Shown here: piece by piece, positions 16,309 through 23,657 of the stretch
How the letters are laid out: every line of letters begins with the position of its first letter
Numbering within the stretch: the first letter of the stretch is position 1
Assembly: GCA_022574815.1 (NCBI GenBank)
Contig: JACZRH010000005.1
Span: 1 to 37,746, forward strand
Origin: Planctomycetota bacterium
GTDB taxonomy: Bacteria > Planctomycetota > Phycisphaerae > UBA1845 > Fen-1342
Direction of reading: 5' to 3'
DNA length: 37,746 nucleotides
Position numbers and translations under genes: made by a program
Notes under the pieces: generated by a model
Databases searched by the model: none
The model's input: the letters and a program-made list of their open reading frames with translations, nothing else
Told to the model about the DNA's origin: nothing

Positions 16309-17758
16309 ACACCACCTGCCCGTCGATCATCACCAGCCAAACGCGACTGGTCGGGTCGAAAGGTTCCGCGCTCCAAATCACCAGGTCCGCCGCCTTTCCG
16401 GGCTCGAGCACGCCGACCTGATCGGCAACACCGATCAGCTCCGCCGCCGAAGCGGTGATCGCCTTCAACGCTTCGTCTTCTGAAAGTCCGTAACGAACGG
16501 CGAACATCCCCTGCCGAACGAGTCCTTCCTCGCCGCGCAGCTCGTGCGCCGTCAGCGCAAAACGCACGCCGGCGTCCAGGAGCTGCTTCGCCGTATTGAG
16601 TCGCGGATCATCGGCTTCGCCGCTGCGCCGCCGATATCCGCGAGGTGTGACGTAGATCGGACCGAAAATCACCGGCACGTCGGCCGCCCGCAACTGGGCC
16701 AGACACTGATACGCCTCGATCCCTTCCTCCAAGGTGAATCGAAGCTCGAACTCCTTCGCCAGACGTAGGGCACTGAAAATGTCGTGCTGTTTGCGGGCCT
16801 GAATCCGCAAAGGAACTTCGCCGGCAAGCACCTGACGGAGGATCGGCAGCGCCGCCGCGGGCGGGGTGTCGGCACCGTGCAGCGCCAGGCCCTTGCCGTC
16901 GCGCCGCGCGTCGTAAAAGGCCTTTCGAAAAACGAAATCGACTCCCATCCGCGTGGTCGGGCGGCGTGTGTGAAAAGTGGGCTGCGGGCCGCGCCGGGGC
17001 GGCAGTCGATTGCGGCGCCCGCGCCGGCTAGGGTCACCGCCCATCGTCGCCTTCGCCGCCGCCGCCCTGCGGACGATGCGCGAGCCGAGCGGCCCGCCGG
17101 TCTTGACGATCGCGCCGCGCGTCCCGATCACACTCGCCGAGTCGGGCGAAACGAACACCGTCGTCACACCCTCCTTCAAGAGCCGGTCAAAGTCGTTCGA
17201 CAGCAGGTTGACCGAGTCGATCACGAACAGGTGCGGAATCACCTCGGAGGAGTGCTCGGCCCAGGATAAGCTCGCCGACGGACCCACCGAGCCCATCTCG
17301 CCATCGGCACCGTCGGCGGCATCGGCACCCAGGTGATTGAGCGGATCGCCGTAGCGAGTCGCATGGATCACGCCGTCACAACCGCACGCACGTTTGTGCT
17401 CCTGCGCCGCCCGCAGGAATTCGTCGAGCGCGGCGCGGATACTCCCCCGCCCGAAGCGCGGCGGCGACTGCGGGACCTGGAAATCGAGCGCACACGAGGC
17501 CTCTACCAGGCCCGGCGTGATCACGCCGCCGGGTTTCTCAATCACCCGCGCGCCCTCGGGAACAGCGAGGTCGTTTCCAACGGCCTCGATCTTCCCGTCA
17601 CGCACGACGATTGTGGCGGCACTCAACACTTCGCCCGAAACGGTGTGTACACGCATGGCTTTGAGGACGACCACGTCGGCGCTGAGAGTCGCCGCACTCA
17701 GCCAGGCTGCCGCCGCCGGCAACATCACACGCCCTACTGTGAGTTTCCCGTTTCGCAT
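16298..17758 (-). CDS. Amidohydrolase-like protein lacking HxH (operon gene 3)
   Basis: 486 aa. The signal sequence is VGRVMLPAAAAWLSAATLSA. The motif region is VITPGLVEASCALD, with no HxH. The barrel pattern seen across the operon is clear: LRIQARKQHDIFSALRLAKE, then VPVIFGPIYVTPRGY, AGVRFALTAHEL, and the C-terminal LIGVADQVGVLEPGKAADL. An Arg/Pro-rich insert (about residues 240-275, DPSRRGRRNRLPPRRGPQ) replaces the Lys/Glu-rich inserts of others. Its ATG overlaps the stop of the preceding gene (TAATG). The metal site is absent, so ordinary amidohydrolase activity is unlikely; a structural or ligand-binding role is inferred. Confidence 0.86.
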   Translation of the reverse strand: MRNGKLTVGRVMLPAAAAWLSAATLSADVVVLKAMRVHTVSGEVLSAATIVVRDGKIEAVGNDLAVPEGARVIEKPGGVITPGLVEASCALDFQVPQSPPRFGRGSIRAALDEFLRAAQEHKRACGCDGVIHATRYGDPLNHLGADAADGADGEMGSVGPSASLSWAEHSSEVIPHLFVIDSVNLLSNDFDRLLKEGVTTVFVSPDSASVIGTRGAIVKTGGPLGSRIVRRAAAAKATMGGDPSRRGRRNRLPPRRGPQPTFHTRRPTTRMGVDFVFRKAFYDARRDGKGLALHGADTPPAAALPILRQVLAGEVPLRIQARKQHDIFSALRLAKEFELRFTLEEGIEAYQCLAQLRAADVPVIFGPIYVTPRGYRRRSGEADDPRLNTAKQLLDAGVRFALTAHELRGEEGLVRQGMFAVRYGLSEDEALKAITASAAELIGVADQVGVLEPGKAADLVIWSAEPFDPTSRVWLVMIDGQVVYEE

Positions 17759-18978
17759 TACCGCTCCCGCTGCTCACTTGGCTCGGCGACGAACACGCGC
17801 CGACCGCCTACGTACACCGCCAACACGCGCGATCGCAAATCCAGCGGGTCGCCGGAAAAGACCACCAGATCTGCCAGCCGTCCGCGTTCGATCGATCCGA
17901 CGCGGTCGGCGATTCCCAACGCCGTCGCCGGGGCGCTGGTGATCGCCCGTCGCGCCGCGGCCGGGCTCATCCCGTTGCGCACCGCGACCGCGGCGGCCGT
18001 GCGCAGGCTGTCGGCCGCTCGACCCGGCAGGCCGCCCGCGATCGTCACCCGCACGCCGGCGCGCTCGAACACGCCGGCGGCCGACGCGTCGCGCGGGGAC
18101 GAAGAGAACTCATACGGATCAACGATCACACCGATGCCGGCGGCCGCGATCTCGCGCGCAACCGCCCGCGCATCGTGCGTGTGCCGCAACGTCAGCTTCA
18201 GCCCGTGGGCCTTGATCAGGTCTAACGCCACCAGCACGTCCGCGCCGCTCGGCGTCGTCATAATGCCGGCGAGCTTGCCCCGCGTGAATTGCGCGAGCGC
18301 TGCCGGCCCGCCGCTTGCGTCGTCGCGCGCCCGTTGCAGCTCGCCGCGTAGCATCGCGATCGCGCCGGCCCGCGAGGTCGGCTCGCGGTCCGGTTGAAAG
18401 ACCGCGGGCGCGAGCGACAGCTTCAGCGGCCCCGCGTCGTCGAGCAGGATCGGTCTGGTGCGCGGCCCCGAGGTCTGGCAAATCGCAATTCGCCCGCCGA
18501 TCAGGTTGTCGTCCTTGGGAACCAGGGCAAACGTCGTCACGCCGGCCCGCAACGCCACCCCCAATTGAGCGTGGTAGCGGTCGAAGGCATCTTTGGCAAC
18601 GGCCTCCGGCTGAAGCGCACTGTCCCGCTCGCTCAAGTTGCCCCAGGCACCCAGCGCCGCGTCAATGTCGATCAGACCCGCCGAGATAACGGCGCCGGCG
18701 TACGACTCGCTGGGCGCGCCCACCGGCGCGTCGCCGCCGACCTGAAGAATCTTCGGGTCCTCGATGACCAGCAGGGCGCCCGATTGCAGCTCACCCTCGG
18801 AATTGACGTACGCCGCCGCACGAATGACGTGCGTGCTCGGCTGGGCCGGTGCTGCCGCGGGAAACGCGAAATACGCAAGCAACGCAAGCACGGCGTGGGC
18901 GCACGAGGACGCCGTTACGCCGGGAAAATTGCGAGAACCGGCCCGACGGGCGGGATCGTGCGTCTCGGCGTGGTTCAC
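17758..18978 (-). CDS. Amidohydrolase-like protein lacking HxH (operon gene 2)
   Basis: 406 aa from the GTG at 18978, chosen because it overlaps the previous gene's stop as GTGA; a longer frame reaching 19074 would run into that gene's coding sequence. The signal sequence is AVLALLAYFAFPAAAPAQ. Motif region: VISAGLIDIDAALG, no HxH. Barrel elements: GVTTFALVPKDDNLIGGRIA, LDLIKAHGLKLTLRHTHD, IGVIVDPYEFSSSP and AGVRVTIAGG. The C-terminal domain reads ALGIADRVGSIERGRLADLV. It has no long charged insert. Exported by inference; the catalytic residues of the family are missing. Confidence 0.85.
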   Translation of the reverse strand: MNHAETHDPARRAGSRNFPGVTASSCAHAVLALLAYFAFPAAAPAQPSTHVIRAAAYVNSEGELQSGALLVIEDPKILQVGGDAPVGAPSESYAGAVISAGLIDIDAALGAWGNLSERDSALQPEAVAKDAFDRYHAQLGVALRAGVTTFALVPKDDNLIGGRIAICQTSGPRTRPILLDDAGPLKLSLAPAVFQPDREPTSRAGAIAMLRGELQRARDDASGGPAALAQFTRGKLAGIMTTPSGADVLVALDLIKAHGLKLTLRHTHDARAVAREIAAAGIGVIVDPYEFSSSPRDASAAGVFERAGVRVTIAGGLPGRAADSLRTAAAVAVRNGMSPAAARRAITSAPATALGIADRVGSIERGRLADLVVFSGDPLDLRSRVLAVYVGGRRVFVAEPSEQRER

Positions 18979-20495
18979 TCCGAGTCCTCCGCGTCGTCTG
19001 CCCGATAGACTTCGACGCCCCCGACAAACACGCGCTCGACCCTGGCATCGGGAGCAAACGGGTGCGCACTCCAAAGCACGAGGTCCGCCGACAATCCACG
19101 GCGGACGCGGCCGATGCGCGCCTCCAGACCGAGCAGGCGCGCGGCCCCGGAGGTCAGCGCCGTGAGAGCCGCGTCGTTATCGAATCCATGGCCGGCCTCG
19201 CGCGCCGCGCGCAGCGCCAAGTGCCGGGTAGGCGACGCGCCCTCACGTCCCGGGCCGGAACCGAGATAGACCTCCACCCCGGCCGCCGCGAGGCGGGCTG
19301 CCGCGTCGGCGCGGTGATGCTGAAGAGGTCCCGCCGAGAATTGCACGGGCGGCGCCGCGCCGCCGAGCACGACCGGGATGCTTCGGTCAGCGAGCAGCTC
19401 GGCCACGTGATGGGCGCCGCTGGCACCTTCGAGAATGAGCGCGATGTTGAATTCGTCGGTGATTGCGAGCACATTGAGGATGTCCTCGGGGCGATACACC
19501 TCAACCCGCAACGCGAGCTCCCCATCCAGCACACGCAGGAGCGTTTCCTTCCCGCGGTCCTTCTTGGGTGGCTCGGGCTTCTTCAGCTCGTCCTTGCCTT
19601 TTTTCCCGGCGTCTCTCTTTTTGTCTCGCTCGCCGGCCGGCTTCTCTTTTCCTTTCTTCGCAGCCCGAGCCGCCCCGGCCCCCCGCCCCGGGCCCTTTCG
19701 CCCCGCCCGTTGCGTCGTACCCTTCTTGGCCGACTTCTTGGCCCCGTCTTCCTTTTGCTCGGCCTTTTCCTTCAGCTTGAGTTCGTATTCTTCCAAGTCC
19801 TCCTGGTAATCCTCCCACGCCCGACGGTATTCGACCGCACCCCGCCACAACGCCCGCAATTCGGCCGCGGCCTTGACCCGGCCGAGCGGACCCTGCCCCG
19901 GGTCCAGACCGAGCGCGGCGCAGAGCACGACTTCGTCGTCAAGCACAATCGGTTCGAGCGCGCCGTCCGCCCTCAGTCGCACCGCCGCGCCATACCCGCC
20001 CACACCGTTGAAGGTCCGGGCCGGAAGGTAAACGGTCGTGACCCCCTGCCGCAGTGCCGCTTCAATCTCTTCTTTTGCGTAGCGGTCGAACGCGTCCGCC
20101 GCCTTGCTCCAAGCCGATCGCCCGCCCTGACTGGCGCGCAAGCCCAGCGTGCTCCAGCAATCGATCAACCCCGGCGTGACGAACTTCCCGTCGCCGGCGA
20201 TTCGCACAGCCGACTTGGGCAGCTCCGTTTCGTTGCCGACGGAAGCAATCTTGCCGCGCTGAAAGAAGACGTTGGCGTGCGCGATGCGCTGCCCGTCACC
20301 GACGAGCACCGTGACGTCTTCGATCGCGACGCCGCCCCTTTGCGCCGCGGCGAACGGAACGGCGATCACGAGCACGGCTACCACCAGGACGCAGCGCGCC
20401 CTTGGACCGGTCGCCCGGCCCCTCAAACCAAACCATTGGTGATCGCTCGTGCTCAGCGTGTGCAGTCGGGGTTTCCGTATCGTGTCTTGGTGCAT
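18975..20495 (-). CDS. Amidohydrolase-like protein lacking HxH, Lys-rich insert (operon gene 1)
   Basis: 506 aa from the ATG at 20495; ATG 20588 (GAGG eight bases upstream) or GTG 20597 are real alternatives and the start is uncertain. It is the first gene of the series. A hydrophobic segment (CVLVVAVLVIAVPFAAAQ) follows a basic stretch, consistent with a long signal peptide. Motif region: FVTPGLIDCWSTLG, no HxH. A long Lys/Glu/Gly-rich insert (plus-strand about 19560-19800, with KKGKEKPAGERDKK and similar) probably forms an exposed charged tail or coil. Afterwards the common pattern returns: VYRPEDILNVLAITDEFNI, SIPVVLGGAAPP, LLGLEARIGRVRRGLSADL. It is divergent from dinB across 125 bp, where the operon promoter probably lies. 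Confidence 0.85.
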   Translation of the reverse strand: MHQDTIRKPRLHTLSTSDHQWFGLRGRATGPRARCVLVVAVLVIAVPFAAAQRGGVAIEDVTVLVGDGQRIAHANVFFQRGKIASVGNETELPKSAVRIAGDGKFVTPGLIDCWSTLGLRASQGGRSAWSKAADAFDRYAKEEIEAALRQGVTTVYLPARTFNGVGGYGAAVRLRADGALEPIVLDDEVVLCAALGLDPGQGPLGRVKAAAELRALWRGAVEYRRAWEDYQEDLEEYELKLKEKAEQKEDGAKKSAKKGTTQRAGRKGPGRGAGAARAAKKGKEKPAGERDKKRDAGKKGKDELKKPEPPKKDRGKETLLRVLDGELALRVEVYRPEDILNVLAITDEFNIALILEGASGAHHVAELLADRSIPVVLGGAAPPVQFSAGPLQHHRADAAARLAAAGVEVYLGSGPGREGASPTRHLALRAAREAGHGFDNDAALTALTSGAARLLGLEARIGRVRRGLSADLVLWSAHPFAPDARVERVFVGGVEVYRADDAEDSE

Positions 20496-20620
20496 CTTTC
20501 CAGCGCCGGGCTCGCGAAAGTCAGATTGATCGATCGACCTTTGAATGTCAATGTCCGTTGGTGGACCACAATGAGGCACACTCCGCATTATCGGCACCTC
20601 ATGCTGATATCATGTAGCCC
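20496..20620. promoter_or_regulatory. Divergent intergenic region, amidohydrolase operon and dinB
   Basis: This 125-bp stretch is more A+T-rich than its surroundings and contains an exact 8-bp palindrome TGATATCA (20605-20612) just upstream of dinB and a GTCC/GGAC inverted pair (about 20551-20564). It must hold the promoter for dinB and probably that of the eight-gene operon. I could not identify a clear -35/-10 pair or a LexA-type box. Confidence 0.4.
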
Positions 20621-21799
20621 ATGTCCTCGGATTCCAGGCACATCCTGCACCTCGACATGGACGCTTTCTTCGCCGCCGTCGAGCAGCGCGACCGGCCCGA
20701 GCTGCGCGGCAAACCCGTGCTCGTCGGCGGCGACCCGAACGAGCGCGGCGTCGTGGCGACCGCCAGCTACGAGGCCCGCCCCTACGGCTGCCGCAGCGCC
20801 ATGCCGATGGCGCAGGCGATCCGCCTCTGCCCGCACGCCGTGGTCCTGCGCGGGCGCATGGACCGCTACGCCGAGGTCTCGCGGCAGATGTTCGCGATCA
20901 TGGAGCGCTTCACGCCGCTGGTTGAGCCGTTGTCGATCGACGAGGCTTTTCTGGACGTGACCGGCTCGACGCGGCTGTTCGGACCGCAGCAGCAGATCGC
21001 CCGTGAGCTGAAGGCCCGCATTCGAGCGGAGACCGAGCTCACCGCGTCGGTCGGCGTCGCGCCGAACAAGTTCCTCGCCAAGCTCGCCAGCGACCTGCAA
21101 AAACCCGACGGGTTAGTCATCGTTCCACAGGACGGCGTGCTCACGTTTCTCGACCCGCTGCCCATCGCGCGGCTCTGGGGCGCCGGCCAGGCAGCCGCCC
21201 GGCGCTTCGAGCGACTCGGCGTGCGGAACTTCGCCGACCTGCGCCGCCTGGCGCCGGAGACCTTGCAAAGAGAGTTCGGCGACGCGGGCGAACACTTCTA
21301 CCGCCTGGTGCGCGGCATCGACGACCGCCCGGTCGTGCCCGACCGCGACGCCAAAAGCATCAGCCACGAGCACACCTTCGCCACGGACATCGCCGACCGC
21401 GCGTTCCTGCGCGCCTTTCTGTTGCACCAGACCGAGCACGTCGCGCAACGCCTGCGGCGACACGACCGCCACGCGCGGACCGTGACCGTCAAGATTCGCA
21501 CCCCCGATTTCGCGACGGTAACGCGGCGTACGACGCTCGAACGCCCGACGGACGTAACGGACGAGCTTTGGCAGGCGGCCGCAAGTTTGTTCGAGACCTG
21601 GACCCGCCAATCTGACGCACCGCTCCGCCTGCTCGGCGTCGGCGTGGCACAGCTTTCGGAACCCGGGACCGAGCAACTCTCTCTGTTCGCCCAGGAACAA
21701 CTCGACAAACGCCGCCGCCTCGACCAGACCGCCGACCAAATCCGCGATCGTTTCGGCAAAGACGCCCTATCCCGCGGCGGCGGCCCGGCACGCTCCTAG
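20621..21799 (+). CDS. dinB: DNA polymerase IV (Y-family translesion polymerase)
   Basis: 392 aa. Starts MSSDSRHILHLDMDAFFAAVE with the first catalytic Asp in LDMDAFF. SIDEAFLDVTGS gives D107/E108, the other metal-binding residues. SVGVAPNKFLAKLASDLQKP is the standard thumb-side motif and LWGAGQAAARRFERLGVRNF the helix-hairpin-helix. The little-finger domain follows (SHEHTFATDI to about residue 345), and the C-terminal end includes QLSLFAQEQLD, which fits the family's beta-clamp-binding QLSLF-type motif. Known role: error-prone bypass of DNA lesions and extension from mismatched ends in the cytoplasm. Length is normal. No SOS box was seen. Confidence 0.96.
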   Translation: MSSDSRHILHLDMDAFFAAVEQRDRPELRGKPVLVGGDPNERGVVATASYEARPYGCRSAMPMAQAIRLCPHAVVLRGRMDRYAEVSRQMFAIMERFTPLVEPLSIDEAFLDVTGSTRLFGPQQQIARELKARIRAETELTASVGVAPNKFLAKLASDLQKPDGLVIVPQDGVLTFLDPLPIARLWGAGQAAARRFERLGVRNFADLRRLAPETLQREFGDAGEHFYRLVRGIDDRPVVPDRDAKSISHEHTFATDIADRAFLRAFLLHQTEHVAQRLRRHDRHARTVTVKIRTPDFATVTRRTTLERPTDVTDELWQAAASLFETWTRQSDAPLRLLGVGVAQLSEPGTEQLSLFAQEQLDKRRRLDQTADQIRDRFGKDALSRGGGPARS

Positions 21800-21825
21800 C
21801 AACCGCCAAGCCGACCAAATGTCGC

Positions 21826-21892
21826 GGTGCCACGGCTGTGTCAGCCGTGCCGTTCGTGAGCACACAATCACGGCCGACACGGCCGTGGCGCC
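21826..21892. repeat. Paired palindromes between convergent genes (BIME-like)
   Basis: Two hairpins, CACGGCTG-TGT-CAGCCGTG (21831-21849) and CACGGCCG-ACA-CGGCCGTG (21869-21887), lie in the gap between dinB (plus) and the lipid kinase gene (minus). The 24-base unit 21826-21849 and the reverse complement of 21869-21892 differ at three positions, so the element is one palindromic unit present twice in opposite orientation, with a 19-bp spacer. It probably acts as a two-way transcription stop or mRNA end-stabiliser; there is no T-run. Confidence 0.75.
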
Positions 21893-21908
21893 GGAATTGA
21901 CACCCGGC

Positions 21909-22802
21909 TTAGCCAACCGGGGGCGGTACGTACATATTGATGGCGCCGGGCGCGATCTCCACCCGCGCGGGAAGCTCACCCGCCGGGTCGCCGTCGCTTT
22001 GCAGCGCGAGCCGCTGTTCGGACTCGAGCTCGACACGCCGGACCTGGTGGTAGCTCACCAGCGGGTGTTCGACGTGCCGGTTCAGCAGCGCGCGCCAGGC
22101 GTGGCCCAGCAGCCGGGCGTGGTGCTTGCAGCGAATCACACACACGTCGAGCAGGCCGTCGTCCCAGCGCGCCCGGCGGAGAATGCGCAGCCCGATCGCG
22201 TAGCGCGAGATGTTGCCCACGAACACGAGCGCCGGCTCGTTGCAGACCTCCTCCCCGTCCGCGACCACGCGCACCGCCGGAAAGCGGTACTTGAAGAAGG
22301 TCTCGAAGAACGGCCCGATGTAGTCGAGGTAGGTGATGTGCCCGTTGCGGCCGCGTGCCAGGCGTTCGACGACTTCGGCGTCGAAGCCCACACCCAGGAC
22401 CGTCGCGAACGGCCGCCCGTTGAGCAGCGCCAGATCCATCGCTGCGACGCGCCCGTGACGCAGCACGTCCCAGAGCGCGTCGGCGTCTCTTCGCAGGCCT
22501 AGGTGGCGGGCGAGCAGGTTCTCCGTCCCGAGCGGCACGAGCAGCAGTGGATTGGGCCGCCCCATCAGCCCCGGCAAGGCGTCGCGGATCGTCCCGTCCC
22601 CGCCGGCCAGCGCGATGATCGTGCCGTCCACGGCGTGCCGCTCGACGCACTTCGGCAGGTCATCCGGCCCGGTCGGGTACACCAGCTCGCACGGGTGCCC
22701 CCCTTCTTCCAGTCGGCCGCGGAGCCGCTCGATCAGTCTTCCGCGCCGCCCGCTGCCGGCGACGGGATTGACGATGATCGCGATGTTGGGTCGCTCGTTC
22801 AT
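21909..22802 (-). CDS. Diacylglycerol-kinase-family lipid kinase
   Basis: 297 aa. Motifs in order: IVNPVAGSGR (residues 10-19), LAGGDGTIRD with the nucleotide-binding GGDGT at 67-71, PLGTENLLAR (in place of the common PxGTxNxxA), and VGFDAEVVERLARG. The C-terminal half is the beta-sandwich lobe (SRYAIGLRILRRARWDDGLL, SDGDPAG). Known: soluble DagK/YegS/LCB5-type kinases phosphorylate diacylglycerol, phosphatidylglycerol or sphingoid bases at the membrane surface; the exact lipid cannot be told here. I chose the ATG at 22802 because NIAIIVNP, the first strand, begins five residues later; the frame is open to 23033 but that extension is low-complexity and arginine-rich. Confidence 0.9.
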   Translation of the reverse strand: MNERPNIAIIVNPVAGSGRRGRLIERLRGRLEEGGHPCELVYPTGPDDLPKCVERHAVDGTIIALAGGDGTIRDALPGLMGRPNPLLLVPLGTENLLARHLGLRRDADALWDVLRHGRVAAMDLALLNGRPFATVLGVGFDAEVVERLARGRNGHITYLDYIGPFFETFFKYRFPAVRVVADGEEVCNEPALVFVGNISRYAIGLRILRRARWDDGLLDVCVIRCKHHARLLGHAWRALLNRHVEHPLVSYHQVRRVELESEQRLALQSDGDPAGELPARVEIAPGAINMYVPPPVG

Positions 22803-23162
22803 GGGCGCCGCCGGGCTTGCATACATCCATCTTAACCGCAACGACCGATCACCGCGCGTCGAGTCCCCCGCTGCACGCCGGTCGAGGCCGCGGCGCTCAT
22901 CGCCGAAAACACAGGCGGCCCCAATGCGAGACGTGCGTACGGTTGATCGAGAGGCTGATGCGATCTTTCGCCACACCGTTCCGAAGTACCGGTCGGCCCC
23001 GCGTCGGCCACCTGCCATCGTTGAATGACGCACGATTGTCGGAGTCCGGCGCGCAAACGGACCGCATCGTCACGGCCCCGCCGGTCCGCCGAAGCGAACC
23101 GGTCGGGGCCGCGGACGACGCGGCCGGTGCCCCCAGGAGGGCGGGGCCACGCGGGCAGGCCC
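22803..23162. other. Intergenic region without a recognised gene
   Basis: About 360 GC-rich bases between the lipid kinase start and the end of the small lipoprotein gene. Overlapping frames exist but read as low-complexity Arg/Pro/Ser. The only structure I see is the hairpin at its right end. The kinase promoter should be in this stretch but no clear -35/-10 was found. Confidence 0.5.
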
Positions 23163-23163
23163 C
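23143..23163 (-). terminator. Possible terminator hairpin after the Tyr-rich lipoprotein gene
   Basis: GGGGCC (23143-23148) pairs with GGCCCC (23158-23163) across a nine-base loop, starting at the last base of the TAG stop of the lipoprotein gene. A T-run is absent, so if it terminates transcription it would need a factor. Confidence 0.3.
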
Positions 23164-23450
23164 TACGGGAAGAAGTAGAAGTCATCCTCGTAGTACGAGT
23201 CCTCGTAGTACACCTCCTCGTAGTAGAAGTCGTCCACGAAGTACGATTCTTCGTAGTAGTACTCGTTCACAAAGGTGTCCTCGTAGTACACCTCTTCGAC
23301 CGCGTAATACGCCGGCTCGTAATAACCGGTGGAAACGCCGCTCACGGCGAAATCGAATCCCGGCACGTAACCCAGGATTTCCAACTCGTCGCAGCCCGTC
23401 GCCGTCATCAGCACGGTCCCCAGCAGCGTCGTGGTCAAAAACGCTTTCAT
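23163..23450 (-). CDS. Small putative lipoprotein with Tyr/Glu/Asp-rich tail
   Basis: 95 aa. The start is well supported: AGGAG about six bases before the ATG at 23450. The N-terminus is a lipoprotein-type signal, MKAFLTTTLLGTVLMTATGC, with Cys20 as the likely lipidation site; the box T-A-T-G-C is a weak match to L-A-G-C. A short normal stretch (DELEILGYVPGFDFAVSG) precedes a 54-residue tail starting GYYEPAYY that contains 17 Tyr, 17 Glu/Asp and 6 Phe and almost no positive charge, ending FYFFP. Recurring pieces are YYEE, YYED and VYYE. I do not recognise a family. Such a tail could bind cations or surfaces, or crosslink through tyrosines, but that is speculation. It stands alone between two larger genes. 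Confidence 0.8.
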   Translation of the reverse strand: MKAFLTTTLLGTVLMTATGCDELEILGYVPGFDFAVSGVSTGYYEPAYYAVEEVYYEDTFVNEYYYEESYFVDDFYYEEVYYEDSYYEDDFYFFP

Positions 23451-23657
23451 GATCGTCTCCTTCGTCGTCTGGTGCCGGCCGCAGCCGCACGTCCGCGTCG
23501 TCCATGTCCGTCACCACCTCTGACGGCCGAGGTCCTGTACCTATTCAAAGGAGCGGTTGGAGAATATTTCAGAAAGGGTCGCCCGGTGGGCAAAATGCCG
23601 ACCGCACCCTTTGTTTGGCTGGCCCAAACCTACGTCCGGTAACTCAGGGGCGCTGCA

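Noticed and set aside
18979-19074. N-terminal extension of operon gene 2 up to 19074
   Set aside because: It would overlap 96 bases of the preceding gene's coding sequence; the GTGA overlap at 18978 gives a normal start before the signal peptide.
20496-20620. LexA/SOS box upstream of dinB
   Set aside because: No sequence close to known LexA consensus types was found; only the short palindrome TGATATCA.
22803-23033. 77-residue N-terminal extension of the lipid kinase
   Set aside because: Arg-rich, low-complexity and outside the family's domain; the conserved first strand begins just after the ATG at 22802.
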